Origin: Rhodobiaceae bacterium
Lineage (GTDB): Bacteria > Pseudomonadota > Alphaproteobacteria > Rhizobiales > Tepidamorphaceae
Direction: 5' to 3'
Length of the DNA stretch: 36,344 nt
NCBI GenBank assembly: GCA_007118805.1
Contig: SKQW01000024.1
Location: 1 to 36,344, forward strand
Shown: positions 7,726 to 14,667 of the stretch, in pieces
Layout of the letters: each line of letters begins with the position of its first letter
How positions within the stretch are numbered: the stretch's first letter is position 1
Made by a program: the position numbers and the translations under genes
The notes under the pieces: generated by a model
What the model was told of the DNA's origin: nothing
Databases searched by the model: none
The model's input: only the letters and a program-made list of their open reading frames with translations

Positions 7726-9306
7726 ATGCAGGTTTTTCTCGACAGTCAGGCAACCAGCGCCACCGTCCTTGTGAGGAACCGCGCATTGACCAAAGGCGAC
7801 ATCGTCCCCGATGTGGCGACCGCAGACAATCGCCCCGATCAGTCCCGCCGCCGCTCCGTCTCGCATGAGATCCGGGAAGCGCGCGAGCGGCTGACCTCGC
7901 ACACGGGGACGCGGCTGGCATTCGACGTCGAGCTTCTGCGCGCCTATGCCGGCAATCAGCGCGGCATAGCCCTGATGGTCCCGTTGCTGGCCATCGTGAT
8001 CGCCCTCATGTCGACGGTCTGGGTGCCCTGGGCCAATGCGGTCACATGGCTCGCCGGCGTGTTCATCGGCAACGGCATCCTGACCTTCATGTGCCGGCGC
8101 TTCGAGCTCGCGCCAAGCCACCCCAATGGCATCGAGCGCTGGCGCCGACGCTTCGTCGCCGCAGAGTTCCTCAACGGCGTGTTGTGGTCGGCCTTGCTCT
8201 TTCTGCCGACCCATGGCGGGACCACCTCGCCCCTCATCTTCATGTTCGCGGTGATGATCGTGATCATGGCGATGCGCACCCTGACCGCGAGCAACCTGCC
8301 CGTCGCCTCAGTCGTGGGAACGCTGCCGATAACGGTCGGGATCGTGCTGCGCTTCACGATCACCGGCGAAATATTGCATATCGTGCTCGCCGGCCTAGCC
8401 ATCGGGGCTCAGGTCTTCTTCGGGTTGCTGGCCCGCCAGTTTCATACCACCGTGCTGGCAATGCTCGGCCTGCGCGCGGAGAAGGATGTGCTGATCGCGG
8501 AGCTGGAGCAGGCGAAATCGGTCTCCGACGAGGCCCGGCGTCGCGCCGAGGAAGCCAATCTTGCCAAGTCGCGCTTCCTGGCGACGATGAGCCACGAATT
8601 GCGCACGCCGTTGAATGCGATCCTCGGCTTCTCCGAGGTGCTCAAGGATGAGCTGCTCGGCAAGCATGCCATCGAGGCATACAAGGAATACTCCGCCGAT
8701 ATCCACAAGAGCGGCGAGCATCTCCTCAATCTGATTAACGAGATACTGGACTTGTCGCGCATCGAGGCGGGCCGCTACCAGCTCAAGGAGGAGGCGGTGT
8801 CCCTTTCGGCGATCGCCGATGACTGCCGGCATCTTCTCAAGCTCAAGGCGGAACAACGCAACATCCGCATCTCGGAGAATTTCGAAGCCGCTCTGCCGCG
8901 CATCTGGGCCGACGAACGCGCCATTCGGCAGGTGGTCCTCAATTTGCTGAGCAATGCCATAAAGTTCACGCCCAATGGCGGCGAGGTCTCGCTCGTCGTC
9001 GGCTGGACCGCCGGTGGCGGACAGTATGTCAGCGTATCCGACACCGGGCCGGGAATTCCCGAAGATGAGATTCCCACCGTCCTGCAGACCTTCGGACGCG
9101 GCTCGCTGGCGCACAAGAATGCCGAAGAGGGTTCCGGTCTGGGACTTCCGATCGTCACCAAGCTTGTCGAGCTGCACGGCGGCACGTTCCAGCTCCAATC
9201 CAAGCTGCGCGAGGGGACCGTAACGATTGCCACCTTGCCGAGCGAGCGCGTCATGAAAGCCCTCCCCCCGATGGCGCGGCCGTCCGACCAGCGCTCCGCA
9301 GCTTGA
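7726..9306 (+). CDS. Membrane-bound sensor histidine kinase (orphan)
   Basis: The ATG at 7726 follows a good AAGGAA site and gives 526 residues; a TTG 48 bases upstream is not preferred. After a polar N-terminus of about 75 residues come six predicted membrane helices (roughly residues 80-240), a short coiled-coil linker rich in Glu/Ala/Arg, then a HisKA domain with the phospho-acceptor H290 in TMSHELRTPLNAILGFSE. The HATPase domain has the N-box (VVLNLLSNAIKFTP), G1 (DTGPGIP) and G2 (GSGLGLPI). It therefore autophosphorylates and passes the phosphate to a response regulator. No PAS, HAMP or periplasmic sensor domain is visible and no response regulator lies nearby. HisKA of this sequence type is common in alphaproteobacterial DivJ/PleC/PdhS-like kinases, but I cannot assign it to one. 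Confidence 0.93.
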   Translation: MQVFLDSQATSATVLVRNRALTKGDIVPDVATADNRPDQSRRRSVSHEIREARERLTSHTGTRLAFDVELLRAYAGNQRGIALMVPLLAIVIALMSTVWVPWANAVTWLAGVFIGNGILTFMCRRFELAPSHPNGIERWRRRFVAAEFLNGVLWSALLFLPTHGGTTSPLIFMFAVMIVIMAMRTLTASNLPVASVVGTLPITVGIVLRFTITGEILHIVLAGLAIGAQVFFGLLARQFHTTVLAMLGLRAEKDVLIAELEQAKSVSDEARRRAEEANLAKSRFLATMSHELRTPLNAILGFSEVLKDELLGKHAIEAYKEYSADIHKSGEHLLNLINEILDLSRIEAGRYQLKEEAVSLSAIADDCRHLLKLKAEQRNIRISENFEAALPRIWADERAIRQVVLNLLSNAIKFTPNGGEVSLVVGWTAGGGQYVSVSDTGPGIPEDEIPTVLQTFGRGSLAHKNAEEGSGLGLPIVTKLVELHGGTFQLQSKLREGTVTIATLPSERVMKALPPMARPSDQRSAA

Positions 9307-9382
9307 AGGGCGCAGCTTCGACGTCACAATTGCATCGCGGGCGGCAGCCCCCTATACCCGATCAACGATCGGGAGAGCGACG

Positions 9383-10201
9383 ATGGCCAGCGAGGACGGG
9401 CACAGCGTGGGCTCGATAGTCACCGGATGGGCCGCGGACATCGCCACATCCGTTGGGTTCTTTACGCGCCTTCCGCTGATTGGCGATGAGCGGAAGGTCG
9501 AGCTTCCCGAATTGCGGCGCGCCGCCCGTGCCGCCCCCATCGCGGGCATTGCCGTGGGGATCGTCTCCGCACTAGCTTATGGTGGCGCCATCTGGGTGGG
9601 CCTTACGACTCTGGTCGCGGCGATCCTGGCCGTTGCCGCGGCAATCCTCGTCACTGGCGCCCTGCACGAGGATGGGTTGGCCGATACGGTGGACGGCCTT
9701 GCAGGCGGATGGACCAAGAAGGCCCGCCTCGAAATCATGCGCGACAGCCGGATCGGCACCTATGGCAGTCTGGCGCTTGGCTTGGCCGTGCTGCTGCGGG
9801 TCGCAGCGATTGCCGGCATCATGGGCCGCGGCGGATTGATCGCGACCATGCTGGTTATCGTGAGCGCGGAGGCGGTTTCCCGAGCCGCGCCGATCTGGCT
9901 GATGTGGCGCCTGCCACCCGCCCGCTCGAGCGGCGCCGCCGCCAGCGCCGGGCAACCTACAGATTCGGCAGCTTGGCAATGCTTCATCCTGGCCGGCATC
10001 ATCGCCTTCCTTCTGATGGCGACCGCGGCCGGCGTCTTGGCGACGATGTTCGCCCTGGCAACGGCCGCCCTCGCCACGCTCGGCGTCATCGCTCTTTCGC
10101 GGCGGACCCTGCGCGGACAGACGGGCGACGTTGCCGGCGCGTCACAGCAGGCGGCCCTGATCGCGTTCCTCCTGGCGGCCCTTGCGGCGTTGCCCGTGTG
10201 A
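9383..10201 (+). CDS. cobS: Adenosylcobinamide-GDP ribazoletransferase (cobalamin synthase)
   Basis: Joins adenosylcobinamide-GDP and alpha-ribazole (or its phosphate) to form the adenosylcobalamin nucleotide loop at the inner membrane. The 272-residue protein is an Ala/Leu/Ile-rich polytopic membrane protein with the CobS signature GALHEDGLADTVDG near residues 90-103, DSRIGTYG near 122-129 and the late motif GQTGDVAGASQQ. It starts at ATG 9383, 76 bases after the kinase stop. No cobT, cobU or other cobalamin gene is in the window, and no B12 riboswitch is evident in the short upstream gap, so cobS is separated from the rest of its pathway here. Confidence 0.95.
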   Translation: MASEDGHSVGSIVTGWAADIATSVGFFTRLPLIGDERKVELPELRRAARAAPIAGIAVGIVSALAYGGAIWVGLTTLVAAILAVAAAILVTGALHEDGLADTVDGLAGGWTKKARLEIMRDSRIGTYGSLALGLAVLLRVAAIAGIMGRGGLIATMLVIVSAEAVSRAAPIWLMWRLPPARSSGAAASAGQPTDSAAWQCFILAGIIAFLLMATAAGVLATMFALATAALATLGVIALSRRTLRGQTGDVAGASQQAALIAFLLAALAALPV

Positions 10202-10250
10202 CCCGACATGTATCGCTGCCGCCCTGTGCGGCCCTGGAAGGAGTGCGATT

Positions 10251-10967
10251 TTGGGTCATCCCCTTGCATGGCTGGGCATTGCCATTCTGGCGCTTGCCGC
10301 CCTCTACCTTGCGCTGAGCGGCGGCGAGGCGAGCCTCGGCCCGCTCCAGGGAGGTGACATTGCCCGCATGGCCGCAGCCGTCGCGCTGCTGATCGTGATC
10401 GGCGGCGGCATCGTCTTGAGCCGAAGCTTTCAGATTGGGGCGGCGTTGCGCTACGCGGTCGTCTGGCTGGTGATCGCGCTGGTACTGGTCTTGGCCTACA
10501 GCTACCGGGCCGAGTTCACCATGCTGGGCCACCGGATCATGGGAGAGCTGGTGCCAGGACTGCCAGTCACCGCCGTCGATTCCCACGGACAGCTCAACGT
10601 AACCGTCCGGCGCGCGCCGGGCGGGCATTTCGCAGCGCGCGGGAGCATCAATGGCAGCCCGACCACCTTCCTCATCGACACCGGTGCCAGCCGACTGACC
10701 TTGACTGCTCAATCAGCCGAAGCCGCCGGCTTCGCCCCCGACGGCTTGAGCTTCGTGGTTCCCGTCCAGACCGCCAACGGGATTGTCCAGGTCGCCCGCG
10801 TCGGGCTCGATCGCGTGGAAGTTGGCCCACTTGTCTTTTCCGATGTTCCGGCCTTCGTGGCGCCTTCGGGAGCCCTTTCCACCGATCTTCTCGGGGTCAA
10901 CGTTCTGGACAGGCTGGAGTCTTACGAGGTCCGCGGCGACGAGCTGGTGCTGCGGGCCCATCGTTGA
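10251..10967 (+). CDS. Membrane-anchored retropepsin-like aspartic protease (clan AA, DTGA type)
   Basis: The start is judged to be TTG at 10251, because a strong GGAAGGAG lies seven bases upstream; this gives 238 residues. Three hydrophobic helices occupy roughly residues 2-22, 38-57 and 65-85. They are followed by a soluble retropepsin-like domain with the catalytic motif LIDTGASRL (Asp143), a flap-like VQTANG and the second hydrophobic-Gly motif DLLGVNVLDRL. This is the bacterial TIGR02281-like family of single-domain, presumably dimeric, membrane-tethered aspartic proteases, widespread in Alphaproteobacteria and of unknown substrate. It lies 49 bases after cobS and 12 before the VOC gene, suggesting one operon. 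Confidence 0.88.
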   Translation: MGHPLAWLGIAILALAALYLALSGGEASLGPLQGGDIARMAAAVALLIVIGGGIVLSRSFQIGAALRYAVVWLVIALVLVLAYSYRAEFTMLGHRIMGELVPGLPVTAVDSHGQLNVTVRRAPGGHFAARGSINGSPTTFLIDTGASRLTLTAQSAEAAGFAPDGLSFVVPVQTANGIVQVARVGLDRVEVGPLVFSDVPAFVAPSGALSTDLLGVNVLDRLESYEVRGDELVLRAHR

Positions 10968-10979
10968 GGAAGACGCGAC

Positions 10980-11867
10980 ATGACAGCGACCCAACCGGTA
11001 ACCCTTGCCAACGAGACCCCCGTTTCCATCGGCATCGTCACGCTTGCGGTGCGCGACCTGCCAAGAGTTTCGGCTTTCTACGGGCACGTGCTCGAATTGC
11101 AGCCTATGCAGGAGGATGCGGACAGTATCCTGCTCGGAGCCGGTGGCGTGGGCCTGCTGCGGCTGCGCCATGAACCGAACCTCCTGCCGGACGATCCCCG
11201 GACGGCCGGGCTGTTCCATACCGCGTTTCTCATGCCGACGCGCAGCGATCTGTCCCGCTGGCTGCGCCGTTTCGGGGAGCTTGGCCTGCATCTTGACGGT
11301 GCCTCGGACCATATCGTGAGCGAAGCGCTCTACCTAAGCGATCCGGAGGGAAATGGGATCGAGGTCTATGCCGACCGCCCCCAGGAAGCTTGGCGACGGC
11401 GCCCGGACGGGCTCGACATGGGTACCTATCCGCTGGACATCGACAGTCTGCTGAATGCCGGCGAGCAATCCCCTTACCGCCTCCCGCCCGGCCTTCGGGT
11501 GGGGCACATTCACTTGCGGGTCGGGGACCTCGACGCCGCGGAGGCGTTCTACAGCGGGATGCTGGGGTTCGATGTCATGGCCCGGGTGCCGGGCGCCGCC
11601 TTCATGGCTTCGGGCGGCTATCACCATCATATCGGTTTGAATGTCTGGCGCAGCAAAGGGGCCGGCCCCCGCGACGCCAGTCGGGCGGGTTTGGCCGGCT
11701 TTGAGCTCAGTGCCATGCCGGATGCCCTGGCTGCAGCCTGTCAGCGCCTTGAGTCACTGGGCCAGCCCCACAAGGCAACCGACACAGGGCTTGTCGTCCC
11801 GGACCCGTGGGGAACGCAGGTCGAGCTGCGGCGCGCGGCCAATAGCCGGGAGGCTTCCGAGCGATAG
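10980..11867 (+). CDS. Two-domain VOC-family protein, CatE-like (putative extradiol dioxygenase/glyoxalase superfamily)
   Basis: The 295-residue protein consists of two vicinal-oxygen-chelate modules. The first covers about residues 17-132 (IVTLAVRDLPRVSAFY; FHTAFLMPT; DPEGNGIEVYAD). The second covers about 172-287 (VGHIHLRVGDLDAAEAFY; HHHIGLNVW; DPWGTQVEL). The His, His and Glu in the second module fit the metal triad of Bacillus CatE/YfiE-type catechol 2,3-dioxygenases. The exact substrate is not readable. An AGGAAG ribosome-binding site precedes the ATG at 10980. There are no aromatic-degradation genes nearby, so a detoxification or unassigned ring-cleavage role is equally possible. Confidence 0.88.
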   Translation: MTATQPVTLANETPVSIGIVTLAVRDLPRVSAFYGHVLELQPMQEDADSILLGAGGVGLLRLRHEPNLLPDDPRTAGLFHTAFLMPTRSDLSRWLRRFGELGLHLDGASDHIVSEALYLSDPEGNGIEVYADRPQEAWRRRPDGLDMGTYPLDIDSLLNAGEQSPYRLPPGLRVGHIHLRVGDLDAAEAFYSGMLGFDVMARVPGAAFMASGGYHHHIGLNVWRSKGAGPRDASRAGLAGFELSAMPDALAAACQRLESLGQPHKATDTGLVVPDPWGTQVELRRAANSREASER

Positions 11868-12089
11868 GCGAAAGCGCGCCACCTCCCGAGGTCTGCCTGC
11901 CCTACCCTACCCGCCTGGGCCCGCCATTTCGCGCGAACCGCCCGGAAGAAATGCTAATGCGCCCTCCGAGACCTGGGCGCGCGCGCACCCTCCGACTGGC
12001 GTAGCCATGGCGCACCGCAGGGAGTTTCCTCGCCGCCCATTGTGCGCTATTGCCCGAGCTTCCTCACAGCATCACGGTGACACTCGGTC

Positions 12090-13589
12090 ATGCTTCCAAT
12101 TCCCGTCACGACTCTCCAGCCCAACACGCCCGACTACGAGACGACCCCGCTCGTCAAGCCGACGGGGTTCCGCGAATACGACGCGCGCTGGCTGTTCGGT
12201 AGCGAGCTGAACCTGATGGGGGTTCAGGCGCTGGGTGTCGGTCTGGGCACCTTGCTGCACGAGTGCGGCGTCCGGCCGGACATCGTCGTCGGACATGACT
12301 TCCGCAGTTACTCGCAGTCGATCAAGCTGGCCCTGACCGCCGGACTGATGAGCGCCGGATGCCGGGTCCACGACATCGGCCTGGCCCTGTCGCCGATGGC
12401 CTATTTCGCGCAGTTCGATCTCGACGTGCCCGCTGTCGCCATGGTCACGGCCAGCCACAACGACAATGGTTGGACCGGCGTCAAGATGGGCGCGGAGCGG
12501 CCCCTCACTTTTGGACCGGACGAGATCGGTCGGCTCAAGGAGATCGTCATGTCCGGCGTCGGCCGGTTGCGCGAAGGCGGCGGCTATCGCTATGTCGCGG
12601 ACTTGGCTGATCGCTATGTCGCGGACCTTGTCACCGGACACAAGCTCAAGCATCCCCTCAAGGTTGTGGCCGCCTGTGGCAACGGCACCGCTGGCCTGTT
12701 TGCCCCGCGGGTGTTGGAGGCGATCGGCTGCGAGGTCGTTGCGCTCGACTGCGAGCTCGACTGGACCTTTCCTCGCTACAACCCCAACCCCGAGGATATG
12801 GCGATGCTTGAGGCCGTTGCCGACTGCGTGCGCGAGAGCGGGGCCCAGCTCGGCCTTGCCTTCGACGGCGACGGCGATCGCTGCGGCGTGGTCGACGACA
12901 CCGGCGAGGAGATCTTCGCTGACAAGGTCGGGGTGATGCTGGCGCGCGACCTGTCGTCGCTTCATCCCAACGCCAGATTCGTGGTCGACGTGAAGTCGAC
13001 CGGGCTATTCTTGACCGACCCCGTGCTGCAGGAGAACGACGTATCGGTCGACTACTGGAAGACCGGCCATTCCTACATCAAGCGCCGCGTCAACGAGCTA
13101 GACGCCCTGGCCGGCTTCGAGAAGTCCGGCCATTTCTTCTTCAATGCCCCCATCGGTCGCGGCTACGACGATGGCCTCGTCGCCGCGATCGCCGTCTGCG
13201 AAATGCTTGACCGGAATGCTGGGAGCGGGCTGTCCATGCTGCGCCAGAGCCTGCCCCGCACCTGGCAATCGCCGACCATGTCACCGCATTGCGATGACGA
13301 GCTGAAATACGAGGTCGTCAAACGCGCAGTAAGCCACTTCACCGACCGGGCCGAACGGGGCGATAAGATTGCCGGTCAGCCCGTCCGGGACATCATCACG
13401 GTCAACGGTGTCCGCCTCGTTCTTGAGGATGGTACCTGGGGGCTTGTTCGCGCCTCCTCGAACAAACCTGAACTCGTCGTTGTGGTGGAAAGCCCCTCGG
13501 GCGAGGAACAGATGCGTGCAATTTTCTCAGAAATAGACCGCTTCCTATCCGATCAGCCCGAGGTCGGCGAATACAACCAGAAAATCTAG
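12090..13589 (+). CDS. Phosphomannomutase/phosphoglucomutase
   Basis: Interconverts hexose 1- and 6-phosphates for exopolysaccharide, LPS and nucleotide-sugar supply. The 499-residue protein has the four-domain alpha-D-phosphohexomutase layout. The catalytic phosphoserine loop is VTASHNDNG (Ser122), the Mg-binding loop is DGDGDR (Asp259, 261, 263), the sugar-specificity loop is EKSGHFFF, and the phosphate-binding loop is RASSNKPEL near the C-terminus. The N-terminal LVKPTGFREYDARW is characteristic of the alphaproteobacterial bifunctional PMM/PGM group. A 17-base direct repeat inside the gene duplicates RYVADL. There is no strong ribosome-binding site before ATG 12090. It stands alone, 222 bases after the VOC gene, so probably has its own promoter. 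Confidence 0.93.
   Translation: MLPIPVTTLQPNTPDYETTPLVKPTGFREYDARWLFGSELNLMGVQALGVGLGTLLHECGVRPDIVVGHDFRSYSQSIKLALTAGLMSAGCRVHDIGLALSPMAYFAQFDLDVPAVAMVTASHNDNGWTGVKMGAERPLTFGPDEIGRLKEIVMSGVGRLREGGGYRYVADLADRYVADLVTGHKLKHPLKVVAACGNGTAGLFAPRVLEAIGCEVVALDCELDWTFPRYNPNPEDMAMLEAVADCVRESGAQLGLAFDGDGDRCGVVDDTGEEIFADKVGVMLARDLSSLHPNARFVVDVKSTGLFLTDPVLQENDVSVDYWKTGHSYIKRRVNELDALAGFEKSGHFFFNAPIGRGYDDGLVAAIAVCEMLDRNAGSGLSMLRQSLPRTWQSPTMSPHCDDELKYEVVKRAVSHFTDRAERGDKIAGQPVRDIITVNGVRLVLEDGTWGLVRASSNKPELVVVVESPSGEEQMRAIFSEIDRFLSDQPEVGEYNQKI
12586..12626 (+). repeat. In-frame direct repeat within the phosphohexomutase gene
   Basis: ATCGCTATGTCGCGGAC occurs at 12586-12602 and again at 12610-12626, a perfect 17-base repeat with a 24-base period. 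It encodes RYVADLAD followed by RYVADL, so it looks like an eight-codon tandem duplication at the junction of the first and second domains. Confidence 0.8.
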
Positions 13590-14013
13590 CGCCAGAGCGG
13601 CCTTCACAACCTGGAATGCTCTGATGTCACATTGTCGCCAAGAATGCCGCAGACCTTGCTTTCGGGGAGAATCGACCCGCCAAACTGAATTCTATTCTAA
13701 TCTACCGAGCAATCATAGGAAATAGGTGCAGTCTAGCGTTGATTACAACCAAGAATTGCCACGTATTGTTTGCGGAGGTTGCCAATAAGGACATCTGCCA
13801 GTAACGTGGCCCGTCCTGGTGAGAAATGCAGCATATTCGGTGCACGGCAAATCGCATTAGTCGGCGGCCGCCGGCGGGTTATCGGTAAGGGGAACACGGT
13901 GGTTTACGCGGGCAGGCCCCCGTGTGGAGACTTCCAAGGTGCGCGGGGGTGTGTTGGGCAGGTCAGGATACGCCGCTTTTTGGGCAACCTCCTGAAAATT
14001 TGCCAAGGAGAGC
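13590..14013. other. AT-richer intergenic region upstream of the MerR-type gene
   Basis: These 424 bases hold no supported gene; short frames here lack homology-like features. The part from about 13670 to 13780 is clearly more AT-rich than its surroundings (stretches such as GAATTCTATTCTAATC) and probably holds the promoter of the MerR-type gene. A weak pair TTGATT, 17 bases, CGTATT begins near 13739. The Shine-Dalgarno AAGGAG ends three bases before the ATG at 14014. Confidence 0.35.
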
Positions 14014-14484
14014 ATGGTGCAGATGGAAGATTTTCGGGATTTCACGGATCGGGACGAGGGATCGTCCTTTGAAGGCAGATCGCGAGACGCGGCGGACGAA
14101 GGCGCGTGGGAGTTCTCGACGATCACCGATGTCGCCGAGGAGTTCGGCTTCACCCTGCGCGCCCTTCGCTTCTACGAAGAGAAGGGCCTCGTATCGCCGC
14201 GGCGAACCGGGTACCGACGGCTTTATTCGCCACGCGATCGTCGCCGGCTGGAGATTATCGCCCAGGGCAAGCGAATTGGACTGGCGCTGGAGGAGATCCG
14301 CGAGATTCTTCGCGCCAGCGGCGATGGCAGTTCGGCGGCGCGGCGCCATTTGGAGATCGCGTTAGAAAAGGCCAAGGCACGGGTTGAAGAGATCCATGCC
14401 GAGCAGCGCGAGCTCGAAGAGAACCTCCAGGAAGCCCTGCTATTGATTGCCGACTTCAAGGGACGGCTCGGCGCAAGCGGCTGA
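14014..14484 (+). CDS. MerR-family transcriptional regulator
   Basis: The 156-residue protein has an acidic N-terminal extension of about 33 residues, then a MerR winged helix-turn-helix: STITDVAEEFG, TLRALRFYEEKGL and the wing RTGYRRLYSPRD. A dimerising coiled coil rich in Glu/Ala/Arg follows (about residues 110-150). There are no cysteines, so it does not sense metals or redox through Cys thiols like classic MerR or SoxR. The effector is unknown. The AAGGAG site is three bases from ATG 14014, six from GTG 14017 and twelve from ATG 14023, so the true start could be the GTG; the protein would change by only one to three residues. It is unaccompanied and convergent with the formate dehydrogenase operon. 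Confidence 0.9.
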   Translation: MVQMEDFRDFTDRDEGSSFEGRSRDAADEGAWEFSTITDVAEEFGFTLRALRFYEEKGLVSPRRTGYRRLYSPRDRRRLEIIAQGKRIGLALEEIREILRASGDGSSAARRHLEIALEKAKARVEEIHAEQRELEENLQEALLLIADFKGRLGASG

Positions 14485-14520
14485 ACCGCCGCCGCCTCCG
14501 GCCGGTAGGCGGCGGCGGTT
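14484..14520. terminator. Strong GC hairpin after the MerR-type gene
   Basis: AACCGCCGCCGCCT (14484-14497) pairs perfectly with AGGCGGCGGCGGTT (14507-14520) around a nine-base loop. It begins at the last base of the MerR-type stop codon. There is no following T-tract, so intrinsic termination is uncertain, but its place between convergent genes suggests a transcription barrier. Confidence 0.5.
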
Positions 14521-14557
14521 CACGCCGCGCGCCTGGCAAGGTACCCAGCAGACTTAG

Positions 14558-14613
14558 AGCCCGGTTGAGGATTCGGATAGGCAACGCCCGCCGTCCCAAT
14601 CCTTAACCGGGCT
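14558..14613. repeat. Long inverted repeat between convergent transcription units
   Basis: AGCCCGGTTGAGGATT (14558-14573) and AATCCTTAACCGGGCT (14598-14613) form a 16-base stem with a single mismatch around a 24-base loop. It is separate from the GC hairpin 40 bases before it and lies 55 bases beyond the formate dehydrogenase stop. It could be a terminator for the minus-strand operon or a copy of a dispersed intergenic repeat. Confidence 0.55.
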
Positions 14614-14667
14614 GTGACATTGCAACACCTAAGTGCCGCAGGACACGCCAATTCGGCGCAGCGGCTG

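Noticed and set aside
9307-9382. Possible cobalamin riboswitch before cobS
   Set aside because: Only 76 bases are available, too few for the usual B12 element, and no B12-box sequence is seen.
13770-14072. Possible 100-residue gene before the MerR-type gene
   Set aside because: It overlaps the MerR-type start, has no good ribosome-binding site, and its composition is unlike a protein.
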